Shown: positions 6,616 to 15,031 of the stretch, piece by piece
Layout: every line of letters begins with the position of its first letter
How positions within the stretch are numbered: position 1 is the first letter of the stretch
Source: Fidelibacterota bacterium UBA2980
Lineage (GTDB): Bacteria > Fidelibacterota > Marinisomatia > Marinisomatales > Marinisomataceae
Reading direction: 5' to 3'
Length of the DNA stretch: 20,367 nucleotides
NCBI GenBank assembly: GCA_002348725.1
Contig: DEAO01000005.1
Location: 1 to 20,367, forward strand
Translations under genes and position numbers: made by a program
The notes under the pieces: model-generated
The model's database searches: none
What the model was told of the DNA's origin: nothing
Seen by the model: the letters and a program-made list of their open reading frames with translations, nothing else

Positions 6616-7685
6616 TACGCTAAATATGTTCCTTCTTTATAAAATGGAAGTTTTGTTTTATAAACATCAAAGAAGTTATCACGAATTTTTATTTTGAAAC
6701 ACTCTAATTCTTCAGCAAAAGGTAAATCGATATATGCTAATGCAATACCACAATTGAGAGATGGTGACATGCCACCGCTTGTAATAAAACCAATTTCATC
6801 ACCGCTATCGTTAAATATTTTATATCCTTGCCTTGGAATCGCACGATCCTTTAACAATAAAGGTACCAATTTTCTTTTGATGGGATTGTTCATTTTATCT
6901 GAACCAATAAAATTGGTTTTTAGTTTAGTGATCCATGATAGACCAGCTTCTATAGGCGTTGTTGATTGATCTAATTCATGACCATATAACGAATATCCCA
7001 TTTCAAGTCTTAATGAGTCTCTGCAGCCTAGGCCTACCGGCTTCAAATCTTTTAATAACAATAGTTTTTCCCATAAGGCAATTATTTTGTCATTTGGACA
7101 ATAGATTTCATACCCTAATTCACCAGAATAACCTGTTCTTGCTACTATCACCCCATCTCTATCGGGCAATAACGTTTCATAATATTTAAGAGAACTAATA
7201 TCAGGGTATAATGGAAGTAAAATTTCTTTAGAAATAGGTCCTTGCACCGCTAGTAGCCCCATATTATCAGATACATTTTCTAATTCCACATCATTAATTA
7301 AGTTGTTTTGTAGCCATTTAAAATCTTTATCAATATTAGCAGCATTAACAACTAACATATAATAATCAGATAGATTGTATATCAATAAATCGTCTACGAT
7401 ACCACCATTTTCATTGCAAATTGCACTATATTGTGCTTTTCCAACCTTCAACAAATCAATATCATTTGTAGTCACTTTTTGTAGAAATTCTTTTGCGCTA
7501 TCTCCTTTAATTAAAAATTCTCCCATATGGCTAACATCAAATATGCCAGCCATTGATCTTACATGTTTATGTTCTTCTATAATGCTAGAATATTGCAATG
7601 GCATAAGAAATCCAGAAAACGGAATTAATTTTGCCCCTAGCTTTTTGTGGTTTTCGTAAAGAGATGTCTTACGAGAGACTGTCAT
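6615..7685 (-). CDS. gcvT: Glycine cleavage system aminomethyltransferase (T protein)
   Basis: Transfers the methylene group from aminomethylated H protein to tetrahydrofolate, releasing ammonia. It is 356 aa, a usual length. Family signatures are the N-terminal PFSGFLMPLQY, FDVSHMGEF (49-57), NENGGIVDDLLIYN (91-104) with the catalytic Asp pair 98-99, VNAANIDKD, ARTGYSGELGYEIYCP, and CRDSLRLEMGYSLYGHEL. The ATG at 7685 overlaps the ruvA stop in an ATGA unit. No gcvH or gcvP is in the window, so the gene is separated from its partners. There is no room upstream for a glycine riboswitch. It sits between recombination and segregation genes, a placement that probably reflects genome packing rather than function. 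Confidence 0.97.
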   Translation of the reverse strand: MTVSRKTSLYENHKKLGAKLIPFSGFLMPLQYSSIIEEHKHVRSMAGIFDVSHMGEFLIKGDSAKEFLQKVTTNDIDLLKVGKAQYSAICNENGGIVDDLLIYNLSDYYMLVVNAANIDKDFKWLQNNLINDVELENVSDNMGLLAVQGPISKEILLPLYPDISSLKYYETLLPDRDGVIVARTGYSGELGYEIYCPNDKIIALWEKLLLLKDLKPVGLGCRDSLRLEMGYSLYGHELDQSTTPIEAGLSWITKLKTNFIGSDKMNNPIKRKLVPLLLKDRAIPRQGYKIFNDSGDEIGFITSGGMSPSLNCGIALAYIDLPFAEELECFKIKIRDNFFDVYKTKLPFYKEGTYLA

Positions 7686-8275
7686 CTTATGATACTCAAA
7701 ATTTTCTTTATAACATCTTCAATGTTGCCTTCGAAATCACCATCTTGATTCAACTTCTTTATCGCTTTATCAATTTGAGACTTTTTATATCCCAATGATG
7801 ATAAAGCAGTATAAATATCATCTACATTGAAATTCAATTTTGAATTGTCTATATCTTGATTTGCAGAACCGGTAACAACAATTTTTTCTTTAATATCAAG
7901 CACAATTCTCTGTGCTGTTTTAGGTCCTATACCAGGAATAAGGCTAAGAGATTTTATATCTTCATTTACAACGTTTTCTTTAAATGCTGCAACTGAAGCA
8001 TTTGATAATAGATTGATAGCTGTTCTTGGGCCAATACCAGAAACTGAAATAAGATTTATAAACAAATCTCTTCTTTCTTTATCTATAAAACCATACAGCT
8101 CCATCAAATCTTCTCTAACATTAAGATAAGTTAAAATAGTTATCTCAGTTCCTGCTGATGGCAATTTTTCATATTCTCTAATACATATTGAAAGATTAAA
8201 TACAAAACCATTTGCATTTATAAAAAGCCTAGTAGGCTCTTTTCTCTCTATTACACCATTTATTGATTCAATCAT
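7682..8275 (-). CDS. ruvA: Holliday junction DNA helicase subunit RuvA
   Basis: Tetrameric junction-binding protein that loads the RuvB motor in recombination repair. It is 197 aa. Domain I is an OB-like barrel with YLNVREDLMELYGF (50-63). Domain II contains two helix-hairpin-helix motifs, VSGIGPRTA (78-86) and IPGIGPKTAQRI (113-124). Domain III (about 150-197), VDDIYTALSSLGYKKSQIDKA, is the RuvB-interacting three-helix bundle. The ATG at 8275 is 3 nt after the ruvC stop. ruvB is not in the window. Confidence 0.98.
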   Translation of the reverse strand: MIESINGVIERKEPTRLFINANGFVFNLSICIREYEKLPSAGTEITILTYLNVREDLMELYGFIDKERRDLFINLISVSGIGPRTAINLLSNASVAAFKENVVNEDIKSLSLIPGIGPKTAQRIVLDIKEKIVVTGSANQDIDNSKLNFNVDDIYTALSSLGYKKSQIDKAIKKLNQDGDFEGNIEDVIKKILSIIR

Positions 8276-8278
8276 ATT

Positions 8279-8749
8279 TTATTTTTTATTTGCACCGCAC
8301 CACGCAACAGCTATAGCATCTGATATATCATTACGTTTCAATGTTTTATCATCTAATTTAAAAATTTTTTTCACCATAAATTCAACTTGTTCTTTTGAAG
8401 CAGATCCATTGCCAACTATAGATTGCTTAATTTCTCTTGGTGTATAATCTACCATATCAACTTGATATTTTTGAGATGAAAGCATAATTGAAGCTTTTGC
8501 TTGACCAAGTTTAATCGCAGATTGAACATTTTTACCATAAAAAACGTTCTCAATGACTATTAAATCAGGAGAGAATTTCTCAATCAATTCATTTGATTCT
8601 GAAAAAATAGTGAACAACCTCTCAGATATTGATTTATTTCTCTTTGGGCTTACCAAACCACATTCAATGAGACTAATATCATTTCCAGTTTTATTTAAAA
8701 CTGCATAGCCGGTATGGCCTAAACCAGGATCAAATCCTATAATAATCAT
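8279..8749 (-). CDS. ruvC: Crossover junction endodeoxyribonuclease RuvC
   Basis: Dimeric resolvase that cuts Holliday junctions symmetrically. It is 156 aa. The RNase-H-like fold and its four acidic catalytic residues are visible: Asp7 in GFDPGLGHTGY, Glu67 in IVIENVFYGKN, and Asp141 and Asp144 in NDISDAIAVAWC. The middle helix region YTPREIKQSIVGNGSASKEQV is also typical. The start ATG shares one base with the yebC stop (TAATG), giving the common yebC-ruvC-ruvA order. Confidence 0.98.
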   Translation of the reverse strand: MIIIGFDPGLGHTGYAVLNKTGNDISLIECGLVSPKRNKSISERLFTIFSESNELIEKFSPDLIVIENVFYGKNVQSAIKLGQAKASIMLSSQKYQVDMVDYTPREIKQSIVGNGSASKEQVEFMVKKIFKLDDKTLKRNDISDAIAVAWCGANKK

Positions 8750-9477
8750 TAATTTCCTTTAATTTTATAATTTGAATAAACATTTTGAACATCTTCCAAA
8801 TCATCCAAAGTGTCTATAAGTTTCTCAATTGTAGAAAAATCTTCATCAGATATTTCTACAAAATTTTTTGGTATTAATTCGATAAATGACGAATCAATAT
8901 CAATGCTTTTATTCTCAATTAATTCAATTTTTTCATAAAGAATATTATGATCAAAAAATATCTTAAAAAATTTATCTTCAAATTTAAAGTCATTTGCATC
9001 CACCTCTACTGAAAGATCTAATGCTTCCTCTTCCGACATATTAGAACCTTCTATAAAAACAATACCCATTTTATCAAAGTTCCATGCAACGCTACCGTTC
9101 TGCCCTAATGAACCACCAAACTTAGATAAAACATGTCTAATTTCAGCTACCGTTCTATTCTTATTATCAGTAATGACTTCAATGAATACTGCGACTCCAT
9201 TAGGGCCATAGCCTTCATAAGAAGCTTCTTCGTATACAATATTTTCTAATTCACCAGCGCCTTTTTTAATTGCTTTATCTATGTTCGCGTTTGGCATGTT
9301 AATAGATTTAGCTTTTTTGATTGCTTGTCTTAATCTTGGATTGGTATCAATATCGCTTCCAAACAGTCTTGCAGATATTGTAATCTCTCTTCCCATTGAA
9401 GAAAATAATTTTCCTCTTTTTTGATCAAGAGCGCCTTTTTTTCTCTTTATTGTTGACCATTTACTATGTCCAGACAT
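8749..9477 (-). CDS. yebC: YebC/PmpR-family protein
   Basis: A 242-aa member of the YebC/PmpR/TACO1 family. Members were first described as transcriptional regulators, and more recent work links them to relief of ribosome stalling, mainly on proline-rich stretches. The N-terminal signature MSGHSKWSTIKRKKG and the segments NPRLRQAIKKAKSINMPNANIDKAIKKG and YEGYGPNGVAV identify it clearly. The acidic second and third domains follow. The ATG at 9477 shares one base with the stop of the SPOR gene (TAATG). In many bacteria yebC precedes ruvC and ruvA, as here. Confidence 0.97.
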   Translation of the reverse strand: MSGHSKWSTIKRKKGALDQKRGKLFSSMGREITISARLFGSDIDTNPRLRQAIKKAKSINMPNANIDKAIKKGAGELENIVYEEASYEGYGPNGVAVFIEVITDNKNRTVAEIRHVLSKFGGSLGQNGSVAWNFDKMGIVFIEGSNMSEEEALDLSVEVDANDFKFEDKFFKIFFDHNILYEKIELIENKSIDIDSSFIELIPKNFVEISDEDFSTIEKLIDTLDDLEDVQNVYSNYKIKGN

Positions 9478-9890
9478 TAAGAATCCGACTCAATCAATGT
9501 TGGAATAACCCATGAAGATCTATAACCAAGACGAGCAATTTTATTACGATATAACTCAGCTTTCTTTCTGCTAGAAAAATTTCCGACTCTTAACTTATAG
9601 TTTGGTAGCTCAAATTGTATATAAATTTTTTCTTGAATAAGCTTCTCAAGACTATCTTTTACTTCTATTAGATCTTCTTGATTTTCTGATATCATCACTT
9701 GAACTCTATATCCTTTTACCAATCCATCTACGTTTATAGAATTAGAATAATCAGAGTCATCATTGAAATTTGGAAGTATAATATCCGGTAAGTCTGGTTT
9801 TCTATCACTAAAATCTGAAGGCGATATAAAGTCAGCGTTATCTTGGCTGTAAACCAATCCAAATAGTAATAAAATAAGTATTGCTTTCAT
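9477..9890 (-). CDS. Exported SPOR-domain protein
   Basis: A small 137-aa exported protein. An N-terminal signal peptide (about 1-15) ends in LVYS before QDN, so cleavage would leave an N-terminal Gln. An acidic linker rich in Asp, Ser and Pro follows (about 16-55). A C-terminal SPOR domain (about 58-132) begins GYRVQVMIS and ends YKLRVGNFSSRKKAELYRNKIARLGYRSSWVIP. SPOR domains bind peptidoglycan strands stripped of stem peptides, often at the division septum, so a periplasmic wall-binding role is likely. It starts 1 nt after batE and its stop overlaps the yebC start. Its exact role is unknown, and its link to the Bat genes is by position only. Confidence 0.88.
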   Translation of the reverse strand: MKAILILLLFGLVYSQDNADFISPSDFSDRKPDLPDIILPNFNDDSDYSNSINVDGLVKGYRVQVMISENQEDLIEVKDSLEKLIQEKIYIQFELPNYKLRVGNFSSRKKAELYRNKIARLGYRSSWVIPTLIESDS

Positions 9891-9891
9891 A

Positions 9892-10641
9892 CTAGTCTAA
9901 AGTTCTAACATCTTGCATTCTAATCCAACCTTTTCTTCCGTCAATTACAGAAATTTCTATCCATTCGTTTGTGTTTTGAGAGACTTGGACTTTATTGCCG
10001 GAAAAAAGAGTGAAAATTTTTATATTTTCATTTATATATGGAGCAGAATAAGCGTCAGCATTTTCTGATATAATAATTCCGAATTTATTATTATTTATCC
10101 AAATAAATCTATCAACAGACAAGGTAAGGCTAAGGAATGAAAGAAAAATTAAAAAGTAATAAATTCTTTTGTTTATTTCAGACGGCTTAATCTTATACAT
10201 AATAAATAAAATCGAAGACAATAGAATTAATATAGATGTCAGAAAAACAAAATTACGGTAAGTAAAATTATCAAGTATCATATTTAAAGAGTCTATAATC
10301 AAAAAATCAGGAGGTTCAATAAGGCTAGGTATTTTATTCTTTGTAATATCTAAATTATATACAACGTCTTCTTCGCGAGGCGACAAATCTAGTGCCATCT
10401 CATATGCCCATCTTGCATTTCCATAATCTTCAAGCTTAAAATATGCATTACCAAGATTGAAATATAAATCCTGGTGATATATGCCTTGATTAAGAATATT
10501 TTCATAATATTTTACAGAATTAGAAAAATCTTTATCATTATAATAATTGTTTCCTTCCACAAAAAGAGAATCAACATCTTGGGAAAAACTAAATGAGCTA
10601 ATAATAAAAGTGATTAGCAATATATTTCTAGACATAGTCAT
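9892..10641 (-). CDS. batE: BatE: TPR, two membrane helices and SH3-like domain
   Basis: Last gene of the Bat (Bacteroides aerotolerance) set, 249 aa. A signal peptide ends SFSFS before QDVD. A TPR region (about 22-100) contains LYFNLGNAYFKLEDYGNARWAYEMALDLSP. Two hydrophobic helices (about 130-149 and 159-176) are followed by a C-terminal bacterial SH3-like domain (about 186-249) ending EWIEISVIDGRKGWIRMQDVRTL. This TPR-TM-TM-SH3 layout is typical of BatE. The ATG at 10641 has GGAG 4 nt upstream; the ATG at 10635 is also possible with a 10-nt spacer. It overlaps the batD 3' end by 14 nt. Its molecular role is unknown; Bat proteins are thought to form an envelope complex linked to stress tolerance. 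Confidence 0.9.
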   Translation of the reverse strand: MTMSRNILLITFIISSFSFSQDVDSLFVEGNNYYNDKDFSNSVKYYENILNQGIYHQDLYFNLGNAYFKLEDYGNARWAYEMALDLSPREEDVVYNLDITKNKIPSLIEPPDFLIIDSLNMILDNFTYRNFVFLTSILILLSSILFIMYKIKPSEINKRIYYFLIFLSFLSLTLSVDRFIWINNNKFGIIISENADAYSAPYINENIKIFTLFSGNKVQVSQNTNEWIEISVIDGRKGWIRMQDVRTLD

Positions 10642-12328
10642 TGATCTCCGTTAATAATTTCACAATTTTTTCTTTTATTCTCGTATCTTTTCCAGAAGAT
10701 ATACCAGTGTATTTATACTGATTGCAATGATCTAAAATCGATTTCAATCTTTTCAAGTGTTTTGGTTCTATCTTTTCTTTCAATTCATCTTCAAGGACAA
10801 TAGAATCAACGTTCATAGATTTAATCATGTTCTTATCATAAAAAAATTTGCTAAAAATACTCAAACAATCTCTGTGAACATCTTCGCATATAGAAAGTAT
10901 TTTTAGCGAATTTGAAAGCGCAGAATTCTTTCTAAATCTTGATGCTTGTTCTTCAATGAATGAAGAAATTTTTACGCTAAACAATGGTGATAAGAATAGG
11001 ATCAGAGCAATAGATATTATTGATAAGCATATAATATAAAATGTATTTGAATTATATTTATTCCAGCTAGGCGTATCTAATTTAATATATCTAATCTCTT
11101 TTCCAGTGAAAATATTATTGCTATTATTATCATAATTTTTTTGAATACTTTTGGTTACGTTCAGATTAATTGGTTTTGTTCTAACATTTTTCCATGATTC
11201 TCTTTTTGTGTCAAAAAAAGGAAATTTCACAGATGGAATTGTGTATTTTCCAGATTTTCTTGGAATCAAGTTATATTCCCAAACGAGTAATCCTGACACT
11301 TTATCAGATATGTCTCTTTCTTTTGTAATTTCTCCATCAAAAACATCAAGATTTTTTGGAAAATCTATTCTAGGTCTTCCAATATTATCAAGATTTCCTT
11401 CTCCTTTTAATTTTATATAGAATGTGACAGGAGTACCATTTTCTACATCTGTAGAAGATAAAGAAGAAGAAATATCAAATACTCCTACAGCACCAGTAAA
11501 GCTATCAGGTTTATTGTTCAAAGGATTTACAGTAATGGTTTTTTTATCTGAAACAAGAATTCGTGCTTTTGTTTTTTGAGAAAATGTATCAAAAAAGGGA
11601 TCATCCCAAAATAATCTTTTAAATGAAGGATCGCTTTCTTTAGTTTCAACTTTCATTATCATTGGATCTAAGTCAAATGAACCATCAAACATCGGAAATA
11701 AAGCTACTTCATATAATTTGATAGATTTGTATTTATAATTGTCAATAACTACATCATTCCAACTATCAGGAGTAATTTTACTGCCGGAGGGGTCATATAG
11801 TTTTTCTTCATAAAAACCTTCATAACTTGGGAATTCTGTTTCTATAACTCGTGATGCTATTCTAGTGAAAAAAGTATATTTAATATTTATCTGTTCACCT
11901 ACTTTTACGTTTCCATCACTAACCTCTATCTTTAGAAACATGTCATTGCTAGTAGAATTAGATATTTGTTCAGAGACATTTATTACAATTTCATTTGTTA
12001 AATAAATATTTTTTCCAACCTTTACCTCTAATTCCGGTATAGTTATTTTACCTGTTTTCTTTGGTATAATTCTCCAGGATATAGAACGAGAGCTAGATTT
12101 CTTGCCATTTATAAACTTATATTCACTGCCAATGTTTGGACCTGATATAATCGAAAAATAATCTAACACTGGATTAAAATTTACCTCTGGATTGGTATCA
12201 ATATTATTGAGCTTGATAGTAAAATCTATGGATTCATTTAAACTAATTTCTCGATCACTTACTATGGTATCAAGCTTCTGTGGAAACAATAAAGAAAATG
12301 ATAATAGAAAAAATAATAGTCTTTTCAT
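10628..12328 (-). CDS. batD: BatD: exported beta-rich membrane protein (oxygen-tolerance family)
   Basis: A 566-aa protein with an N-terminal signal peptide (about 1-17), a large periplasmic region of repeated immunoglobulin-like beta modules, a single transmembrane helix (about 429-451) and a cytoplasmic tail of about 115 residues. Segments such as SISWRIIPKKTGKITIPELEVKV and its later echo VWEYNLIPRKSGKYTIPSVKFPFFD are characteristic of BatD. I chose ATG at 12328 because AAGGA at 12339-12335 lies 6 nt upstream; it shares one base with the batC stop (TGATG). A longer frame beginning at a TTG (12334) would add two residues and looks less likely. Its position between batC and batE supports the name. 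Its biochemical role is unknown. Confidence 0.9.
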   Translation of the reverse strand: MKRLLFFLLSFSLLFPQKLDTIVSDREISLNESIDFTIKLNNIDTNPEVNFNPVLDYFSIISGPNIGSEYKFINGKKSSSRSISWRIIPKKTGKITIPELEVKVGKNIYLTNEIVINVSEQISNSTSNDMFLKIEVSDGNVKVGEQINIKYTFFTRIASRVIETEFPSYEGFYEEKLYDPSGSKITPDSWNDVVIDNYKYKSIKLYEVALFPMFDGSFDLDPMIMKVETKESDPSFKRLFWDDPFFDTFSQKTKARILVSDKKTITVNPLNNKPDSFTGAVGVFDISSSLSSTDVENGTPVTFYIKLKGEGNLDNIGRPRIDFPKNLDVFDGEITKERDISDKVSGLLVWEYNLIPRKSGKYTIPSVKFPFFDTKRESWKNVRTKPINLNVTKSIQKNYDNNSNNIFTGKEIRYIKLDTPSWNKYNSNTFYIICLSIISIALILFLSPLFSVKISSFIEEQASRFRKNSALSNSLKILSICEDVHRDCLSIFSKFFYDKNMIKSMNVDSIVLEDELKEKIEPKHLKRLKSILDHCNQYKYTGISSGKDTRIKEKIVKLLTEINDYV

Positions 12329-13062
12329 CACCAATCCTTAGCTGATTCTTGAGAAGATTTTTTTTGATTTCTCTTCTTGTTTACTTTTTCATTTTCTTTT
12401 AGAGCATTTAATATATTTTCAGCGCTTTGATTAGACTGTATTTCTTTATTTTGATTGTTTTGATTATTATCGACTTGAGGAGATTCATCTTGATTGGGAT
12501 TTTCATCGTTATTTGAATTATTTTTCTTATTATCATTCTGATTTTGATTCTGGTTTTCATTTTGGTTAGAGTTTTGATCTTTTTTATCCTCTCTATTATC
12601 TTGATCTTGTTTAGAATCTTGCTTCTGGTCTTGCTCTTTATTCATATTTTTATTCTTTTTAATCTCATTTTTTACAAATTCATAATTTTTTCTAGCATCA
12701 GAATCATTTGGATTTTTTAAAAGTGCATCTCTATAGGCATTTAAACTTTTTTCAAGATTTTTTGATCTGTAAAGCGCATTTCCATAATTGTAGCTAAGAT
12801 CAGATGAAAAATTTTCTAAGGAATCATTATATGCTTTTTGAAATACAGAATTTGCTTCAGGGATATTGTCCATGCTTGAATAAATAGTCCCTATGTTATA
12901 TAGTAAGCTTTCTTTAGATATGTCTTCATTTTCCATTTCTAATAGCGTGTTATAATATTGTAATGCAGAATTAATATCTCCATCTTTGTACATTTGATAG
13001 CCAGAATCTTGAGAATTAAGATGCGAATGAAAAAATAATACTGTTATCAAAATTATCTTCAT
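12328..13062 (-). CDS. batC: BatC: exported TPR protein with Asn/Gln-rich tract
   Basis: A 244-aa protein. A short signal peptide ends HLNS before QDSG. TPR-like helices (about 19-124) include SYNYGNALYRSKNLEKSLNAYRDALLKNPND. A low-complexity tract (about 136-213) dominated by Asn, Gln, Asp and Lys follows. The C-terminal segment AENILNALKENEKVNKKRN, ending KDW, resembles the conserved C-terminus of BatC proteins. The layout and the place between batB and batD support the call. The ATG at 13062 overlaps the batB stop in an ATGA unit. The Asn/Gln tract is unusually pure and probably disordered. Confidence 0.9.
   Translation of the reverse strand: MKIILITVLFFHSHLNSQDSGYQMYKDGDINSALQYYNTLLEMENEDISKESLLYNIGTIYSSMDNIPEANSVFQKAYNDSLENFSSDLSYNYGNALYRSKNLEKSLNAYRDALLKNPNDSDARKNYEFVKNEIKKNKNMNKEQDQKQDSKQDQDNREDKKDQNSNQNENQNQNQNDNKKNNSNNDENPNQDESPQVDNNQNNQNKEIQSNQSAENILNALKENEKVNKKRNQKKSSQESAKDW
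12424..12657 (-). repeat. Low-complexity Asn/Gln codon tract in batC
   Basis: This part of batC is made largely of AAT, CAA, AAC, GAT and AAA codons and gives irregular repeats of the NQN and QNQN kind. On the plus strand it appears as a run of TTTTGATT/ATTCTG-like units. It is not a perfect tandem repeat, but it is prone to slippage and likely to vary in length between relatives. Confidence 0.7.
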
Positions 13063-14060
13063 ACTCTTCTCTTTCCTGTTGGTAAAATATAGCTAACAAA
13101 AAGAAAAAGAATGGCAAAAAATAGAGGATATTGATATTTATAATCATAATCAGAAAATTCATAAGAACTAATCAATGATTCTTCTCCAGTGTTAATAATA
13201 TTTATAATAGGATCGCTAATGGATTCGTTTCCTGAAACTCTCAAAAAATTTCCTTTTCCAATCTCTGATATATTAATTAAAAATTTCTCATCTAATTTTG
13301 TCATTACTAACTCACCGGAGCTATCTTTTAAAAATGTTTTACTTTCATTTTCGCTAACAGGAACTAAAGAACCTTCGGTGCTTCCAACGCCAATAACGTG
13401 AATTGTTACATCGTCGGTTAGCTGGGACTTTATAGCTTCAATTGAATCATTAGAATGGTCTTCTCCATCAGAAAATAGAAATATCATCTTTTCTTGCTTA
13501 TCATCTTTAGATAAAGATGTTATCGATGTATCTAATGCTTGTGCAATTGCTGTGCCGTTAAGAGAAATCATATCTGTATCAATGCTCTTTACAAACAATT
13601 TAGCTGCATCATAATCCATTGTTAAAGGTAAGTAAAGAAAATTAGAACCAGAAAAAACAACAATTCCAATTCTATCTCCTGATAATTCATTGATAATCTT
13701 ATTAATCTCAAATTTGACTTTATCAATTCGTGAAGGCTTAACATCCTCAGCATCCATACTTCTTGATACATCTATACAGAATATTATATCAATTCCCTTT
13801 CTTTCAATAGGCTTAACTGTAGTTCCCGTTTTTAATCCAGAAATTGAAAATGCTAACACAAAAAAAGATAAATAAATTAGAATTCTTTTGAATCTAATAA
13901 ATTGAAAATTTCCATACTTGAAAAGACTATTTAAAAAATTTGGATTAAAGTTGTTTTCGCCAAAAATTGTATTTGATTTGCTTTGATAATAACCAAAAAC
14001 TAATACAACAGAAATTATAAATATGGAGATGATAGCGAGTGTTATATTTTCAAAAATCAT
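13059..14060 (-). CDS. batB: BatB: membrane-anchored von Willebrand factor A protein
   Basis: A 333-aa membrane protein. Two N-terminal hydrophobic helices (about 5-22 and 58-75) lead into a VWA domain (about 90-275), and a third helix (about 308-325) closes the protein. The metal-ion-dependent adhesion site is intact: DVSRS (Asp97, Ser99, Ser101), Thr170 in LNGTAIAQ and Asp198 in FSDGEDHS. The segment DAEDVKPSRIDKVK after the MIDAS is typical of Bat VWA proteins. It follows batA with an ATGA overlap and precedes batC with another. BatA and BatB are thought to interact in the inner membrane, with the VWA domains in the periplasm. Confidence 0.95.
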   Translation of the reverse strand: MIFENITLAIISIFIISVVLVFGYYQSKSNTIFGENNFNPNFLNSLFKYGNFQFIRFKRILIYLSFFVLAFSISGLKTGTTVKPIERKGIDIIFCIDVSRSMDAEDVKPSRIDKVKFEINKIINELSGDRIGIVVFSGSNFLYLPLTMDYDAAKLFVKSIDTDMISLNGTAIAQALDTSITSLSKDDKQEKMIFLFSDGEDHSNDSIEAIKSQLTDDVTIHVIGVGSTEGSLVPVSENESKTFLKDSSGELVMTKLDEKFLINISEIGKGNFLRVSGNESISDPIINIINTGEESLISSYEFSDYDYKYQYPLFFAILFLFVSYILPTGKRRV

Positions 14061-15025
14061 ATTATTCTTCTAAAATAAATTATATTTAATACTTCATATA
14101 AAATCAGAACTATAAAACCTGCACAAAGAAAGTATAAATACATTTCTCTATACTGAGTAAAGTAACTTACTGTAATCTCAGATTTCTCTAATTTATTAAT
14201 TTCTTCATAAACACTGGACAAGCTCTCTTTATCAATTGCTCTAAAATATTTTCCTCCCGTTTCAGCAGCAATTTTTTTAAGAGTATCTTCGTCAATTTCA
14301 TTTTTTATGTACCCTCTATTGGGAATATATGTGACAGCCTGCCTAGTTCCTGCACCTATAGTATAAATCTTAATATTGTATTCTTTTGCCATCTTAGCTG
14401 CAGAAATTGGATCAATGGCACCAGAATTATTACTTCCATCAGATAACAATATAATTACTTTGCTTTTTGAATCATTTGCACGCAACCTATTAATTCCATT
14501 TGCAATTGCTATACCAATTGCTGTACCATCATATTTTCTATCAATCACCGTTACCTCAGTTAATAAATTGTTTAATACGCTATAGTCTATAGTTAATGGA
14601 CATTGTATAAATGTTTCTTTGCCAAAAACAAGAAGACCTATCCTATCTCCATTTCTATTTTCAATAAAGTCTTGTGCTGCTTTTTTTACAGCTTCTAAAC
14701 GATTTGGTTTGAAATCTTGTGCCAACATACTACTGCTTGTATCTAAAACAAGTATAATATCAACAACATCTACTTTAATTAATTTATCAGAGCTAGATAT
14801 TCTTGGTCTAGCTAATGAGATAATCAAAAAAGTTAAAGCAATAACAAAAAGGCTATTTAATAAAAATATTTTCAATGTAGCTCCTCTATTAAAGAAGATT
14901 TTTAAAGATTTTACGTTAGATACTTGTAGGGAAGCATTTCTCTTAGAGAAAAATACTATCCTCGTTGCTATTAAGACAATTAAGACAATTAATAGATATA
15001 AAAAGTTCGGATTTAAAAATTCCAT
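14057..15025 (-). CDS. batA: BatA: membrane-anchored von Willebrand factor A protein
   Basis: A 322-aa protein with the same plan as its neighbour batB: helices at about 7-26 and 53-71, a VWA domain (about 85-285) and a C-terminal helix (about 297-315). The MIDAS is intact: DTSSS (Asp95, Ser97, Ser99), Thr168 in YDGTAIGIAIA and Asp196 in LLSDGSNNSG. ISLARPR just after the second helix and AQDFKPNRLEAVK after the MIDAS are typical of BatA. The ATG at 15025 is 6 nt after the gatA stop. In Bacteroidetes the usual upstream genes are a MoxR-type AAA ATPase and a DUF58 protein; here gatA takes that place. Confidence 0.95.
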   Translation of the reverse strand: MEFLNPNFLYLLIVLIVLIATRIVFFSKRNASLQVSNVKSLKIFFNRGATLKIFLLNSLFVIALTFLIISLARPRISSSDKLIKVDVVDIILVLDTSSSMLAQDFKPNRLEAVKKAAQDFIENRNGDRIGLLVFGKETFIQCPLTIDYSVLNNLLTEVTVIDRKYDGTAIGIAIANGINRLRANDSKSKVIILLSDGSNNSGAIDPISAAKMAKEYNIKIYTIGAGTRQAVTYIPNRGYIKNEIDEDTLKKIAAETGGKYFRAIDKESLSSVYEEINKLEKSEITVSYFTQYREMYLYFLCAGFIVLILYEVLNIIYFRRII

Positions 15026-15031
15026 TTATAA

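Noticed and set aside
7375..7659. Plus-strand reading frame of 94 codons, and similar ones inside ftsK, ddl and gcvT
   Set aside because: All lie opposite well-supported conserved genes and have no motif, ribosome binding site or context of their own.
7682..7700. Possible glycine riboswitch before gcvT
   Set aside because: The gcvT start overlaps the ruvA stop by 4 nt, so there is no untranslated leader to hold one.
12329..12334. TTG-GTG codons as the batD start
   Set aside because: ATG at 12328 has AAGGA at a good 6-nt distance and gives a normal MKR signal peptide start.
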